NCBI GenBank assembly: GCA_037951105.1
Contig: JBAMJV010009067.1
Coordinates: forward strand, 1 to 64,000
Length of the DNA stretch: 64,000 bases
Direction of reading: 5' to 3'
From: Echinarachnius parma
Lineage: Eukaryota; Echinodermata; Echinoidea; Clypeasteroida; Echinarachniidae
In this document: in pieces, positions 30,080 through 41,680 of the stretch
Layout: each line of letters begins with the position of its first letter
How positions within the stretch are numbered: the first letter of the stretch is position 1
Program-made: the position numbers and the translations under genes
Notes under the pieces: model-generated
Databases searched by the model: none
Told to the model about the DNA's origin: nothing
What the model saw: the letters and a program-made list of their open reading frames with translations, nothing else

Positions 30080-32317
30080 GGGTGATTTCAAGTATGGTGT
30101 TTAAACCTGGTGTTAGTGTTTATTAAACACTAAATCGGGCTTAAACACCATACTTGAAATGACTTAGTGTTAGGATGGTGTTAACATGATGACCTCTGAT
30201 TTCACCGTTGTACAAACTTCCGTTTCCGACAGGCGGTGTTTATTGATATGGCAATATACTATCGTAGATGGTGTTGAGCTAGTGTTAGTGTTTATTAAAC
30301 ACTAACTGCTGCCTTAACACCGTACTTGAAATGAGTTGGTGTTAGAGGTTTGACCTCGTACTTCCGGCAGTGCCACGTGGTTGCTGGTGTTTAGCGTCGT
30401 CTGCTAATCTGCCCAGTAGTGTTAGTGTTGAGCATGTATACGCAAAACTCCATAGAGATAACAACTTCCATAGGGATCGAAATGAAAGTCATTTCAAGTA
30501 CAGATCGAGCTGGTGTTAGTGTTACTGTTGCTAGGTGGGCATTAAAATCACAATTCTGAACTGAAATGGTGGTGTTTTCGTTTGTCTAAGCATGTAAAAA
30601 GGGTATCAACCTAGATAATTTGTGAAATTTTACTTAAGTGAAGTTTATGAAACGCAATGAAAATCTTATTTTTGTATGAATGTATTAATTTGAATATCTA
30701 TAGTAATTTACGCAAATAAGGTCATACAATTCATATTTTACCCATAAATCTGATATTCACATTTTTCACTACATAAATTATTTAGACCATTATTTTGGAA
30801 TAGAATCATAATTCATCAAAACAAATTGGAATAGCCAGTTTCTTCCTTATGTGTTTTATTGTTTTTATAATGAATTATTTTATGTACATAATTATTTCTT
30901 TGTTTTTATACTTCTGCATTTGTATTGTTTGTGTTGTTTGTTTCATTTATAACTATAATTTAACTTTTGGAACACCAAAACAAACACTACAAATGTAAAC
31001 CAGACCAAACCAACGATGTATCTATTTTGAACGAAAACTTATATTGGCCAGTTGTTTTGTACACACATCACGAAATTGAGCGATTTTCGGGATTTCGTAA
31101 CGTGATTTAGTAACGGTAGGTCCGAGCTTTACGGTTTGGAGCAATAAAACAAATCTCGGAGGTGGGGGGGGGGGGGGGGGGGAATAATGGCCCCCAGCCT
31201 TGTCGAGCCACATGTACACTATCATACAGAGGTGGTTAATTCCTGTGATTCTTGCAAAATTGTTACCCACTTTTCAGGCAGCTAATTATTTTCGAAACCA
31301 GAATGTTTTGAAAAATAGGCCTTATACGTTCTAGCTCCCATGTTTTAAAAAAGCCTATGAATGACTGCTACTTTCAAAATACTTAGTTTACACCTTTTCA
31401 GTTCGATGTTGAGAATGAGAAAGATCAGAATCTTGTTGTCATCAGTTTATATTTGAAACATCGTGATTCATGATGATTATTTGCCCCGCCCCCCCCCCCC
31501 CCCCCCAACACACACTCCTCTAGAGGACCCTGTACGTAATGTATACACTGACAATTGTTTGTACATCTTTGACATTTTATAAAAAAACTTGTAATTGAGT
31601 TCAAAGCTCTACGAGATTTGTTTTTAATAATAGCAACAAAAAAAAAAAAAAATTGCCACATCGGGGACTCGAACCCACTTCTAACAATTCATTTATTACG
31701 TGATACACGTGCGACCGGCCTTACCCACTCCGCCACAGAATCCCTAATGATCACGTGACAGATTTAATCAAACTATATAACATGTCACGTACTATCGGTA
31801 TTCACTAGGAACTTGGACCGTGCTGCCACTGCGAGTTATGCCTTCATCGTCGGTTATGCAAACCGCTAGCTAGCGCTAGCGATGTGTCTCTGCGGGCGGG
31901 CATTCAATTTTTTAAAGAGAGTCACGCACATTTCTTGCGAGTTTAGTTACGAATTCCACGAAAAATAGGGAATATCCACTAACATCGTATCGATCAAGTG
32001 AATGGTTTGAATATTTTCTTCTAAGTATGGTATTCAATGCATGCATGTGGTAAGTCTTTATTACGATTTGCTCTATAATTCGTAAGCATATGAAAGTTTT
32101 CGTCACCATTTTAAAGGGGTTCTGGTGATATTTGTCTGGTGTTGACTAACACTATCGATCCTGATATCGATATCAGGGTTTGTAGCGATATGGTATGATC
32201 GTTTTCGGAAAGTTCGTGACCTCCTCTTAATCTGGAAGCTGGTGTTTAGCTCAGATTATAGGCAGTTTTTCATCCTCAACACTAACACTAACCCCAACAC
32301 CATACTTGAAATCACCC
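30080..32317. mobile_element. 2.2-kb TIR element with AAT target duplication
   Basis: Termini GGGTGATTTCAAGTATGGTG and CACCATACTTGAAATCACCC are exact complements, flanked by AAT on each side. Both ends have subterminal repeats of TGGTGTTAGTGTTTATTAAA-type words. A 3-bp duplication fits PIF/Harbinger-type elements, but I find no transposase. The interior contains G/C homopolymers and a tRNA-derived sequence. Confidence 0.8.
31657..31743 (-). ncRNA. tRNA-derived SINE-like / tRNA pseudogene
   Basis: On the minus strand a good A box (TGGCGGAGTGGGTAAGGC) and B box (GGTTCGAGTCC) are spaced as in a tRNA with a long variable region, and a run of more than ten T follows directly. Acceptor and T stems pair poorly and no clean anticodon loop forms, so this is a tRNA-derived repeat or dead tRNA (Ser/Leu-like layout), not a working tRNA. 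Confidence 0.6.
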
Positions 32318-32664
32318 AATGAATCAATTGCGAAAATTTAAGCCAAGAAGTCTAAAGAAAAATAATTGTCTAACGTTATAAATAGAACATGTAAATATGT
32401 TTTTGTTTTCAGTTCACAAATTTCATCGAGTAGACCAAAGATTCGACAATCGTGATGTGTTTATTTACAGTTTTACTAATATCCTGCAATATACAATTGT
32501 ACATACACAAACTAGATTATATAAAATTGTATCAATTAAAATACGCAAGTGTTTGTGCTTTTAAAAAAGTAGTCCTACTTGTATATTCTTGGCCATGGTT
32601 TAAAAGAAAATAATGCTGTTTTCTTTATTTTTCTTTTAAACTTTCCTCTGGATTGTTTTCAAAT
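32318..32664. other. No gene seen
   Basis: AT-rich spacer between two inverted-repeat elements. Confidence 0.4.
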
Positions 32665-34520
32665 TTGTTTAATTACTATTATTATCATTTTTATAATTAG
32701 TATTAGTAGAGGATTTCTCGGTCAATTTCGTAAGTTGGCCACACAAATTCATTTTATGTTCATTCAATTTCGCCGATTCTGTCACCGCAGCTGTTATTTT
32801 CGTTCAAATTCGTTTATTAGCATTTGAATTCATAAAACGGTCATTCAAAAACATTTTGTTCATTCGAATTAAAACGTGTTTCTTTTTCGTAAAGTTTGCA
32901 TTCAATTTAAAGCGAGACGATTTGCTATTACGTAATAACGCCTTCCGTGAATTCAAATTCGTTTCTTTGCATACAATTTCACAAGTTTTGCAATCAAAAT
33001 AAACACGTTAATCATGTCAATCTCACCCAGTATAATCATATAACCCCGCTAGCTTAGTTCCATGCTAAATCCATTTCAAATTATACGGTTTAGTAAGCAA
33101 GAAAATTGTTTACTTGTCCTCACTAAATCAACACTATTTAGCAACTGAACGATCATGTGTTAAGTATATACCTAGCCACATCATCGATATAGAATTAGCA
33201 TGGAACTAAGCTACTGTCTTTTATGAATATGCCCTGATATAAGTGCATGTAATGCAAAGTATGTGTGTATTGTTGGAGTGGCGTATGCCATCCTGGGACA
33301 TCACGGGGGGGGGGGGGGGGGTCAATACTCTATGCATTGCTTTATTTTATTTTCATGTTTTTTATCATTTATTCGGTGGTCATGATCTCTTTTATGCCAT
33401 TTATATTTGTGTAAATTATATGTAGTCTTTATTTAAGATGTTAAGAACAAACTATGAGTATTAGCTCAATCACAATCATAATCTGAATCTGAATCACAAT
33501 CACAATCTGAATCATAATCACAAGCACATTTACGATCATGATCATTGTTACTGTATGTGATCGTGATCGTGATTGTAATTGAGATGGTGATTAAGATTGT
33601 GACTGAGATTGTAATTGTGATTGTGATCACGATCGTGATTGTGATTGTGATTCAGTGTGATGGTGATTCAGATTTTGATGTGATTATGATTGTGATTGAA
33701 CTTATACTCATAGATTGTTCTTAACATGTTCAATACAGAATAAATATAATTTACACAAATATAAATGGCTTCAAAGAGATTACGAACATCGAATAAATTA
33801 TCAAAAACAAAACCAAACATAACAATAAATGTATAGAGTATTGATAACCCCCCCCCCCCCCCCCCCCCCCCTCACCACCACCATAATGTCTCATTGTGGT
33901 ACGCCACTCCAATAAATACGACTGTAGTCTGTAAACGCACACTTTGCATGCACTTATATCATTGCATATTCATAAAAAGACACTCTTGCTTAGTTCCATG
34001 CTAATTCTATATCGATGATGTGGCTATAGGTTATATCTACTTAACACATGATCGTTCAGTTGCCCTAGTTAAAACAAATAAAATGTTTGTTGCTTACCAA
34101 ACCGTACAATTTGAAATGGATTTAGCATGGAACTAAGCTTGCGGGGTTCTATATATGATCATACTGGGTGAGATTTACATGTTTAATTTGTTTGCAAAAC
34201 GTGTGAAATTGTATGCAAAGAAACGAATTTGAATTCACGGAAGACGTTATTACGTAATCGCGAATCGTCTCGCTTTAAATTGAATGAAAATTTTACGAAA
34301 AAGAAACACGTTTTAATTCGAATGAAAACAAAATGATTTTGAATGACCGTTTTATGAATTAAAATGCTAAAAAACGAATTTGAACGAAAAATCACAGCTG
34401 CGGTGACAGAATCGGCGAAATTGAATGAACATAAAATGAATTTGTGTGGCCAACTTACGAAATTGACCGAGAAATCCTATATTATTATTAGTATCGTTAT
34501 TAGAAATATTATTATTATTA
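32665..34520. mobile_element. 1.85-kb palindromic element with nested inverted repeats
   Basis: The left arm (32665-33425) pairs with the right arm (33720-34520), including TCACCGCAGCTGT against ACAGCTGCGGTGA. Each arm contains its own smaller inverted repeat bounded by TAGCTTAGTTCCATGCTAA words, and a G- or C-run next to a GGAGTGGCGTA / TACGCCACTCC pair. The centre (33460-33710) is a GTGATT/AATCAC-rich repeat that is itself folded. Outer parts share ATTCAAATTCG words with the 13.7- and 55.8-kb elements. Confidence 0.8.
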
Positions 34521-34774
34521 TTGTATTATATCAATAAGGATTCAAAACAATTGCAAACAAATAAATCGCTTTGAAATTATGATGTACCGCCTCATATGAC
34601 AAAGCCTGTACAATAAAATTATCCAATGTGTTCTTCAAAATGTACAAGAGCGCATACTTAATACACTACAAACAATATCAGCAAGAAATGCCAGTGTAAC
34701 TATACAATTAAATTCATGAAAACTAATAAACAAGACATATTCCGTTCAGTACGAACATCATCATTATCAAATTT

Positions 34775-35275
34775 AAAGGGGTAGTTCAGTTTTGGTATAG
34801 AGGGCGCTGCACGAAAAGATTTGATGTGAGATAATGACAAATTGAGTGTGACATTTGAAAGAGCATACAATTTTAATGACAGAATAAACTTTATTTGATC
34901 AAAATCGGTTCAGAAACGGCTGAAATATCAATAAATATATCCGATCGGAATACATCTGGGCCACAGATTTATTCGATGATTTTTTTTTCATGAAAAATGC
35001 TTACACTTTTTAAATAGTTGCTGATGATCTCTTCACTTTATAATTAGTTCACCAAAACATTATGCATAATTTTGTCTGAAAAATGGTGAAAACAAATGGG
35101 TTATTCGAGAGCGCCCTCTTGTATTTAAATGGCTCTGTTTGAACGATAACAGGCTTTTTACTTAGTCGTTTGTAATTGTATATACCGTTCTAGTATAGTG
35201 GAGTTATAACTTTTAGAATGTAATGATATAGTGCACGTTTTGGTTACTAAAGCTCAGCCTTACCAAAACTGTTTA
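34775..35275. mobile_element. MITE family M1 copy
   Basis: Left end AAGGGGTAGTTCAGTTTTGG, right end CCTTACCAAAACTGTTTAA (decayed). Confidence 0.8.
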
Positions 35276-35514
35276 ACACTAATCCAATCAAATTTGATTA
35301 TACTGCTATATAGCATTATAAATAAGCAGAGCAATGAAAATAATGTTATAATACAATACATTTTAAAACCTACAACTATATTCTTCATTCAACTTTCAAT
35401 GAAAGTGTAAATAAAATAAGATTAATGCAACATTCAACATCCAATAGGTTATTCCGTACAGTACCGTGGGCACATCAGCATTATACAATGTGCACTTAAT
35501 GTGCAGGAATGATT

Positions 35515-35612
35515 GCAGTGTTTATCCGTTGACCGGGGTAATAATAATCGTGTAAAGCGCTTTGATCCCCACGGGAATAGCGCTATATAAATAAAAGTTA
35601 TTATTATTATTA
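35515..35612 (+). mobile_element. Retroposon 3' tail
   Basis: TGTAAAGCGCTTTGATCCCC ... GCGCTATATAAATAAAAG followed by (TTA)n is a 3' end motif common to many invertebrate LINE/SINE elements. Only the tail is visible. Confidence 0.6.
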
Positions 35613-35938
35613 TAAATAAGCAATGTCATCATGGTCATGTAAATATCATCCAATAAATAAAAATAAAAAATACGATAATTCTTACTCCATTCAGTACAAA
35701 AAATATCAGCTTGCTGTAACTATGATTAAATTAATATAAAATTATTCAATACCGTAGATCTTGTAACTCTGTACACTACTGCCATTATAAACAAACAAAG
35801 CCATGGACATCGAATCCAATCCTTTCGAGAAAGAAAATTAACATTGTTATGTCATACTCCGTACACTACGAACAATATATACTTGTAATGTCAATAATTA
35901 CTATGAGATTAATGTAAATTATTAATTAGATCTCACTC

Positions 35939-36051
35939 CAGTGGCGTAGCGTGGTCGGACTGATTTTTTTTGGGGGGAAGCACAATTTATTGGGGGCACA
36001 CCCTTATGTTTTGTATTGTTTTTTCCAAATAATTGGGGGCACGTGCCACTG
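35939..36051. mobile_element. 113-bp hAT-like MITE
   Basis: Ends CAGTGGCGTAGCGTG and CACGTGCCACTG, flanked by TCTCACTC / TCTTACTC (8 bp, one mismatch). Same end type as the 26.5-kb element. Confidence 0.8.
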
Positions 36052-36181
36052 TCTTACTCCATACACTATACTAGCATTATAAACAAGCAAACTCATGAAA
36101 TATATCATAGCCCTAATAAAATGTCTTCGAAAACATTAAGTATGTCATACTCCGTTCACTACGATATTACGAGTAATTTTA

Positions 36182-36378
36182 AAGCTGCGTTTCCATTAGA
36201 GCAAATATCCGCGGCGAATTTTTGTTCGCAGCGAATTATTGAAAAAAATTGCTCTGAGGATCGATTAAAAAAATTCGCTTGCGAGTATTCGCCATGTAAT
36301 ATGAATAATATATGAATAACACTAATTTGGTCCGTGCGAATGTCGCGGCGGAAATTCGCTCTAATGGAAACGTAGCTT
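36182..36378. mobile_element. ~197-bp MITE with AAGCTGCGTTTCCATTAGAG ends
   Basis: AAGCTGCGTTTCCATTAGAG is mirrored by CTCTAATGGAAACGTAGCTT; interior ATTCGC/GCGAAT words also pair. Inserted in the degenerate array. Confidence 0.8.
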
Positions 36379-37331
36379 AACTTGCAATGTCAATGTAATT
36401 CAAATAATATTTATGCGAAAGTGTGCATGCGATAGATCATACTCAGAACGCTACGAACAATTATCATTTTGCAATGTCGGTGTAACTAATGGTAACCGCA
36501 GTCACCGCATTACAAGTTTACAACTATAACTATAACTATGTTTAATTATTCAACGAGGACTTTAACTGTATTGCTATCTTCACTTAGTAACATTGTCCAA
36601 ATCCTCCAAATCCAATTATAATTCTAGCGGTTCCCTCATATCTTATTAATAAAATAAATTTCCCTTTTCGTTAAAAAAAGAAAACCGTGTACAAAGTGAG
36701 TGCAATGAGTTTGTGAACATCACTTTGCATTGTTGCTTATTACTCGGCCATAAAACGTCCATTTGACTTGAAATTGTCATACAATACCCTGTGTACATAT
36801 CATATAACAACGATATGCATTGTATCAACCATTCATCACTTTTTGCACATGTCAACAAAGTTACTAGATCCCTTTAAGGGTGAAAATATATCAATAAATT
36901 TAATTTCATTTCATTTCATTTAATTTCAACCCAATTAGTTAAAACAAATGTAATAGATCATACTCCGTACGCAACTAACATTATACGCATGCAATATCAG
37001 TGTCAATGTAATCATGAATGCAAAACATTGAATACATCACACTCCCTACTACGCTTTGTACATTAAACAAGTTATGTCATGTAATCACAATAATACAAAA
37101 GCATTCAATATAATACACACTCCATGCGTTATGTACATTATAAACATGAAATGTTATGCAATAATAATTAATGCCAATGCAAAACTTCAAAAAGCATATA
37201 CATGAACATTAATATAATCTTTTTATTACGAGCATCATCAATTTGTATTGTGAGTGTAAATATAATTTAATTAATGCGAGAAGATGAACAATAGATCAGC
37301 TCAGATCGTGGGGGATTATACATGTACATAA

Positions 37332-38606
37332 TGTTACGATTTTATAAATCGTTCGATTGTGCAAATTCCTATTCCATGTGATAATCTAAGTTATACTGTA
37401 CATGTGATTATAATGTGAACTGCAGCCCCCATTGTCATTGACCGCATGCGTAGTGTTCAACGAAAATTGCTTATGCTGCGAACGCATTTTGGGCCGACCT
37501 TGCTCAAAGACATTCCTTTGAGTTGATAAATTGATGCAAGCTTCGTCGTTCGTCGCGCTGTTTGAAAGATATTTCGTAGAGGTTATTTGCTAGCCCTCTT
37601 TGCTGTTTGAATGACGATAAGCGAAGGTCACTCGCTGGCCCCACATCTCGTACTTCAAGAGCGGAGTTTCGCAGTGTTATCATCTTTGCATTACGTAACT
37701 CCAAGGACGAACTCCTCGCTGTGCGAGGCTCGCCTTTGTAGTGCATAGTTCCAAGATGAAGTCCAAGCGCGGATTTGACTTTGTATACGTACAAGGACAA
37801 ACTCCCGCATAGCGACTTTGAAGATGTATAAGGACAAACTCTCGCATAGTGAATTGCTCTTTCCCGAGATACTTGCTCGTTCCGGTGTTACGTAACTTTA
37901 GGGATGAACTATCGCGGAAGCGGGTTCGTCTCTCGTAGTGCAAATTGCTAGCGAATATTTGTGTAGCGAGCTCGTCCTCGTGTTTGGCTTGAAGGACGGA
38001 GCGGTAGTTTGACTTTGTGGTAGAGTCGCGGTCAGCCTTTCTGACTGCACGTGCGCGCAAGACTGAGAGTTTTCTTCAACTCGAGGTCGTAGCTTTGTCC
38101 TTCGCTCAAAGTCATACTTCGGGATAGAACAAAGAACCCGGCCTATAAATAGCGCGGCGCGGCCAGACAGTAGAGAGTAGAGAGTCAGGAATTAGAATGA
38201 CGAGTCGGGAGTGAAGAGTTAGAATTACGAGCACAGAGGGGTCGGAGGACCACCTCTCTGGCTGGAGTTCAGTTCAGGAGTTCACGAAGTTAAGAGTTAG
38301 TCTTCCTGTTTCTATTCAGTCTGCGTTCCCCGCAGTTATACAGTTGATAGTTTACAGTTTAGTTCTTCACTTCCATTTAGTTGGAATTATTATTATACAC
38401 GTCGATATATTCATGTGTTGAATTCTCGTTAATAAACTTTAAGCACTTATATTTTACAACTGAATCGTCACCTATTATTATTTCGTCGCATTGATTGGAT
38501 TACTATGAGGCACGCTACCATGTTTGATTGCTGAGTGGAATGATATTAAGTTAAAGACAATTTACATCATCATCATCATCAACATCACCCCCCATAAATC
38601 GTGACA
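37332..38606 (+). mobile_element. Solo LTR of a retrotransposon
   Basis: 1275 bp starting TGTTACGATTT and ending AAATCGTGACA (short inverted termini TG..CA), flanked by the 4-bp duplication ATAA (37328-37331 and 38607-38610). Inside, in order: a G/C-richer U3-like region with repeated AAGGACAAACTC words, a TATA box (TATAAAT at 38144), a transcribed R-like region, an AATAAA signal at 38431, and a U5-like tail. No internal retroviral-type genes or second LTR are present, so this is a recombination product. Length and duplication fit Ty3/gypsy best. Confidence 0.85.
38144..38150 (+). promoter_or_regulatory. TATA box within the solo LTR
   Basis: TATAAAT about 290 bp before the LTR polyadenylation signal, in a locally G/C-rich setting. 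Transcription from it would run toward the 3' end of the convergent TRIM-like gene. Confidence 0.6.
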
Positions 38607-39089
38607 ATAACAAATATATAAACTATATTCACATCAGAACTATAATCGTTCTGTACAACTCAAGGATCTGTTCTGTCAAAGGTCGGTGTGGAATACGATC
38701 AATTTGGAATAGCGATTTGCTAGAAATATATTTTAGTGAAATAGATAATACGTCGATAATAAATTTAAACTTAAAATCGTTTTCAGAATACACTCCCGGT
38801 ATTGGTAAAAGTATGTCCTGGTTGATCTACTGGTGCCCGAAATTATGGTGCTTTTCTGCCCGAATATGGCCTTTTTCTAAACTCCAAGGGACCACACCAC
38901 ACTCCCGCCTCCTATACCCCTATGATTGTCAGGATGCGTGGAAGAGGGATTTTGATTGATTATGACGACAAAAGGTTAGTCAATTTTGAGAGGTCCGACA
39001 TGGTTTGGAAAATTACTGATAATGTCTGTCTTTTTAGCCCGGACCAAAAATGTGCCACTGATAAAAAGAACGGGCCGTAGTATTTGTTT

Positions 39090-40508
39090 TCACCCATATT
39101 TCCACCTGTCATGATTCTCATGCTCCCAGTAACCTGACAAAAAAGACCGACATCTGAAATGCTTCACGCAACGCAAGACCAACTCGAAAAGCATTAAGTG
39201 CACGAATGAAATCAGTCGGCCGATATCCCCTCCAGCGTCCTGAACCTCCAAAACCTTCAAACATGCGAGTGCAGACAACACAAAGACGAGGTTGAATAAC
39301 TGACAGAGAGCAAGTCCCTTAACTACTTGACACATTTTTATCCACATAAGTTTTATTCGCATTTTCACTGATACGTCATACTTAATGTCTATCGGAATGT
39401 TTAGCTTTGAGTAGTTTGTATGAAAACGGTTAGAAATAGGCAACACGATATTGGAAGAATGGAAAAGCAGTGCTCGCAGAAGGTGAACTGGCCAGCTGCA
39501 TGAAAGAACCTCGGTCGTCATAAGCCCGCCATAAGGTCTTAACAGTGGCATTTCTATCAGTATCACCAACATGAAAAACAGAGTGTCATAACTGAACCTT
39601 TGTCTTCTCTCGAATGTAGGTAACTCATCAAAGATCCGTGAACATGTCGTATCGACATCAGGGACCTCTTGTGTCAGGGCGCTGCTAGCACGACTAAGCA
39701 ACAGCTTTTCTGACGTTGACATGGGTATTTGACCACCATCTCGCTGGCGCGATTTTACATGCGATAGGATATCTTTTTGCGTGCTGTTGCAAAGATCCTC
39801 CGTGGTTTCCAGCTGTGTTTCCATCTTGTGGAAGATGTCGCTTGTGTGCAATTGTAACTGCTCCTGAGAACGCATAAACATTCGTCGTCTCTTGTCGATT
39901 ATCTCGATCTCACTAAGCGCGGTTTTAGCAACCTTCTTGCGCTTCTCGTGCCTCTTCATGAACAGTTCCACCATCCCATCAGCAAACTCCTGGTCAATAC
40001 CATCTGTCTCGCTCTCAAGTCGACGAGTTATTGACTCCTTTTCCTCGTTTACTGTGTCCATCATGTCAGCTGCAACTTTTGGGAACCATGCCTTTGCCTG
40101 GTTTTTGTAATTACGCAGTTGCTCTTTCAGTTTCGCCACTTCTTCTCTCTTCAGGCCAATCGGTCTCAACTTCTCCGTAAGCTCCTGACAAAGGTAGGCC
40201 ACCATGTCTTCCCACTCGATGATCTCATGTGACTTGTGTGCTTTGCCATGGCCACACTCCAAGCACGCCCCTAGATGACACGTTTTGCAATAGCACACCA
40301 CCTCAACGTCCGGATGCATGTGACACATCCACGACTCCTCGTTATGCGCAGACGCGTCGATTACGTCTGGATCTTGCGCACACGCCCTGCAGAGAGTCAG
40401 GCGAACTTGTCCGCGGTATGACAACATGTCGCTGCTTTCTCCGGTTGTATGGCACCTTTCGCATTTTATAGCATCTGTTGGCTCGTTCTGGGGGAATGCG
40501 GATGCCAT
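39090..40508 (-). CDS. TRIM-like B-box protein with multi-pass membrane C terminus
   Basis: 472 aa in one exon. The start is the first in-frame ATG, in good context (A at -3, G at +4). Residues 16-43 form a C2C2 zinc knuckle (C16, C19, C40, C43) where a B-box 1 would lie. Residues 62-94 are a B-box 2 with all ligands (C62, H65, C74, C77, C82, C85, H91, H94). A charged helical, probably coiled-coil region spans about 105-255. There is no RING finger, so E3 ligase activity is not supported. Instead of a SPRY, NHL or filamin domain, the C terminus has four hydrophobic stretches near 308-324, 339-358, 396-420 and 429-448. B-box plus coiled coil suggests an oligomeric membrane-anchored adaptor, possibly in innate immunity as for other expanded marine-invertebrate TRIM relatives. 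That role is inference. Intronless structure fits retroduplication. Confidence 0.88.
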   Translation of the reverse strand: MASAFPQNEPTDAIKCERCHTTGESSDMLSYRGQVRLTLCRACAQDPDVIDASAHNEESWMCHMHPDVEVVCYCKTCHLGACLECGHGKAHKSHEIIEWEDMVAYLCQELTEKLRPIGLKREEVAKLKEQLRNYKNQAKAWFPKVAADMMDTVNEEKESITRRLESETDGIDQEFADGMVELFMKRHEKRKKVAKTALSEIEIIDKRRRMFMRSQEQLQLHTSDIFHKMETQLETTEDLCNSTQKDILSHVKSRQRDGGQIPMSTSEKLLLSRASSALTQEVPDVDTTCSRIFDELPTFERRQRFSYDTLFFMLVILIEMPLLRPYGGLMTTEVLSCSWPVHLLRALLFHSSNIVLPISNRFHTNYSKLNIPIDIKYDVSVKMRIKLMWIKMCQVVKGLALCQLFNLVFVLSALACLKVLEVQDAGGDIGRLISFVHLMLFELVLRCVKHFRCRSFLSGYWEHENHDRWKYG

Positions 40509-41514
40509 TTTGCTTTACTAATAGTCAGACTTGTTTGGATTCTTTCGATGATCGGAATATTGATGTTAAGAATCTTGAGATCGAGGCTTAGTCCAAATTC
40601 ATTGTCTCTGCATGGACGATAAGAAATTTGAATATTACATCCTTTTTAATCTAAAAACAACGATTTCAATCAAAAATGTTAAGAAATTATTAAAGGGTTA
40701 GTAAATGTCTGGTTTACGAAGACGTGTTAACATATTGTCTGCAAGGTAAAGGCAAACGCGAATTTGTATGATGGAATCTCAAAATCACAATTGTTTTTAA
40801 AACAAAAAGCATGTTTGCCTGATTAGCTTTCATGTCCTTCCGCATAAACGAAGCATAGTTTGTTACAATATCTTTTTTCCAATGCAGTTTTAAAAACATC
40901 AACATTTTCAAAGAAGCTGAAAAAGACGGGTATAAACACGTGGTATACGAAATGCGATGTAGGCAGTGGCAATCGTTTTCCTTAAGTGGACTTCCACACG
41001 ATTTCAAGCTTCTAATGATTGAAAGACAGATATTCTAGGTCACTAAACACAATTTTGTGTGACAAAAGTATGATTGTGGGTTCTTATAATTGGCTTTGAA
41101 ATTCTTATGACACAAATTCGCGAGCGAGCTTGTTCTATCCCACAATGCACCAATTTGTGACGTGCGACCCTCAATATGCGCCTATCTATGTTTTTACACT
41201 GCAGCGAATGTGTTCTTTTGATCGGACCAATACAATGCTCGATCATGAATAGTTTAGTCCACGATGCGCCACTCAACCGTGCCTTTGAGCATTACTGCAT
41301 TGTTGAACCGTTTGAAAATACTTGCCTGCCCGAAATTGTAACACGTTTGGCTTTCATTGGAATTTGAATAGACACAAAGTCCTGTAAACGTGGTTATTGA
41401 ATTTCTTGGCTCTGCATGGCCGGCTATTATGAATGACACATGCAGTGATCACAATGCAGTGGCACCGGATTCAAGCCTACTCAAGAAATTGAGCAAAGTG
41501 AGGGTGCTACGTAA
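40509..41514. other. Upstream of the TRIM-like gene; no further gene seen
   Basis: The minus strand upstream of 40508 presumably contains its promoter and 5'UTR, but I see no TATA box. The open frames near 40714-41439 are short and show no domain. Confidence 0.4.
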
Positions 41515-41680
41515 GGATTGTGTGCAGTAAATTTAATTATTTCCTCAGAGTTAATGACATTAGAAAAATCTCTTAGAAATCAACCAAAGAGAGTCAAATC
41601 CTGAAAATATTCAAGCACATCCATAGATTTATTTCCAATATACTGTACTTTTTAAAAACTCGTCCGTAATTCTCCTTTAA

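Larger units (their letters stand above)
34620..37260. repeat. Highly degenerate tandem array
   Basis: Irregular 100-170-bp units each contain a CATACTCCGTACACTACGAA-like word, a CATTATAAACAAGCAA word and a GTAATGTCAATGTAA word. At least eight are readable between other insertions. It looks like an old satellite-like array broken up by MITEs. Confidence 0.55.

Noticed and set aside
31657..31743. Functional tRNA-Ser or tRNA-Leu
   Set aside because: A and B boxes are good, but acceptor and T stems mismatch and no standard anticodon arm forms.
33460..33710. CRISPR-like array of short repeats
   Set aside because: The repeat is a continuous GTGATT/AATCAC hexamer tract without unique spacers, in a eukaryotic context.
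37504..38060. Minus-strand frames of 98 and 126 codons with charged repeats
   Set aside because: They lie inside the U3-like part of the solo LTR and reflect its internal AAGGACAAACTC repeats.
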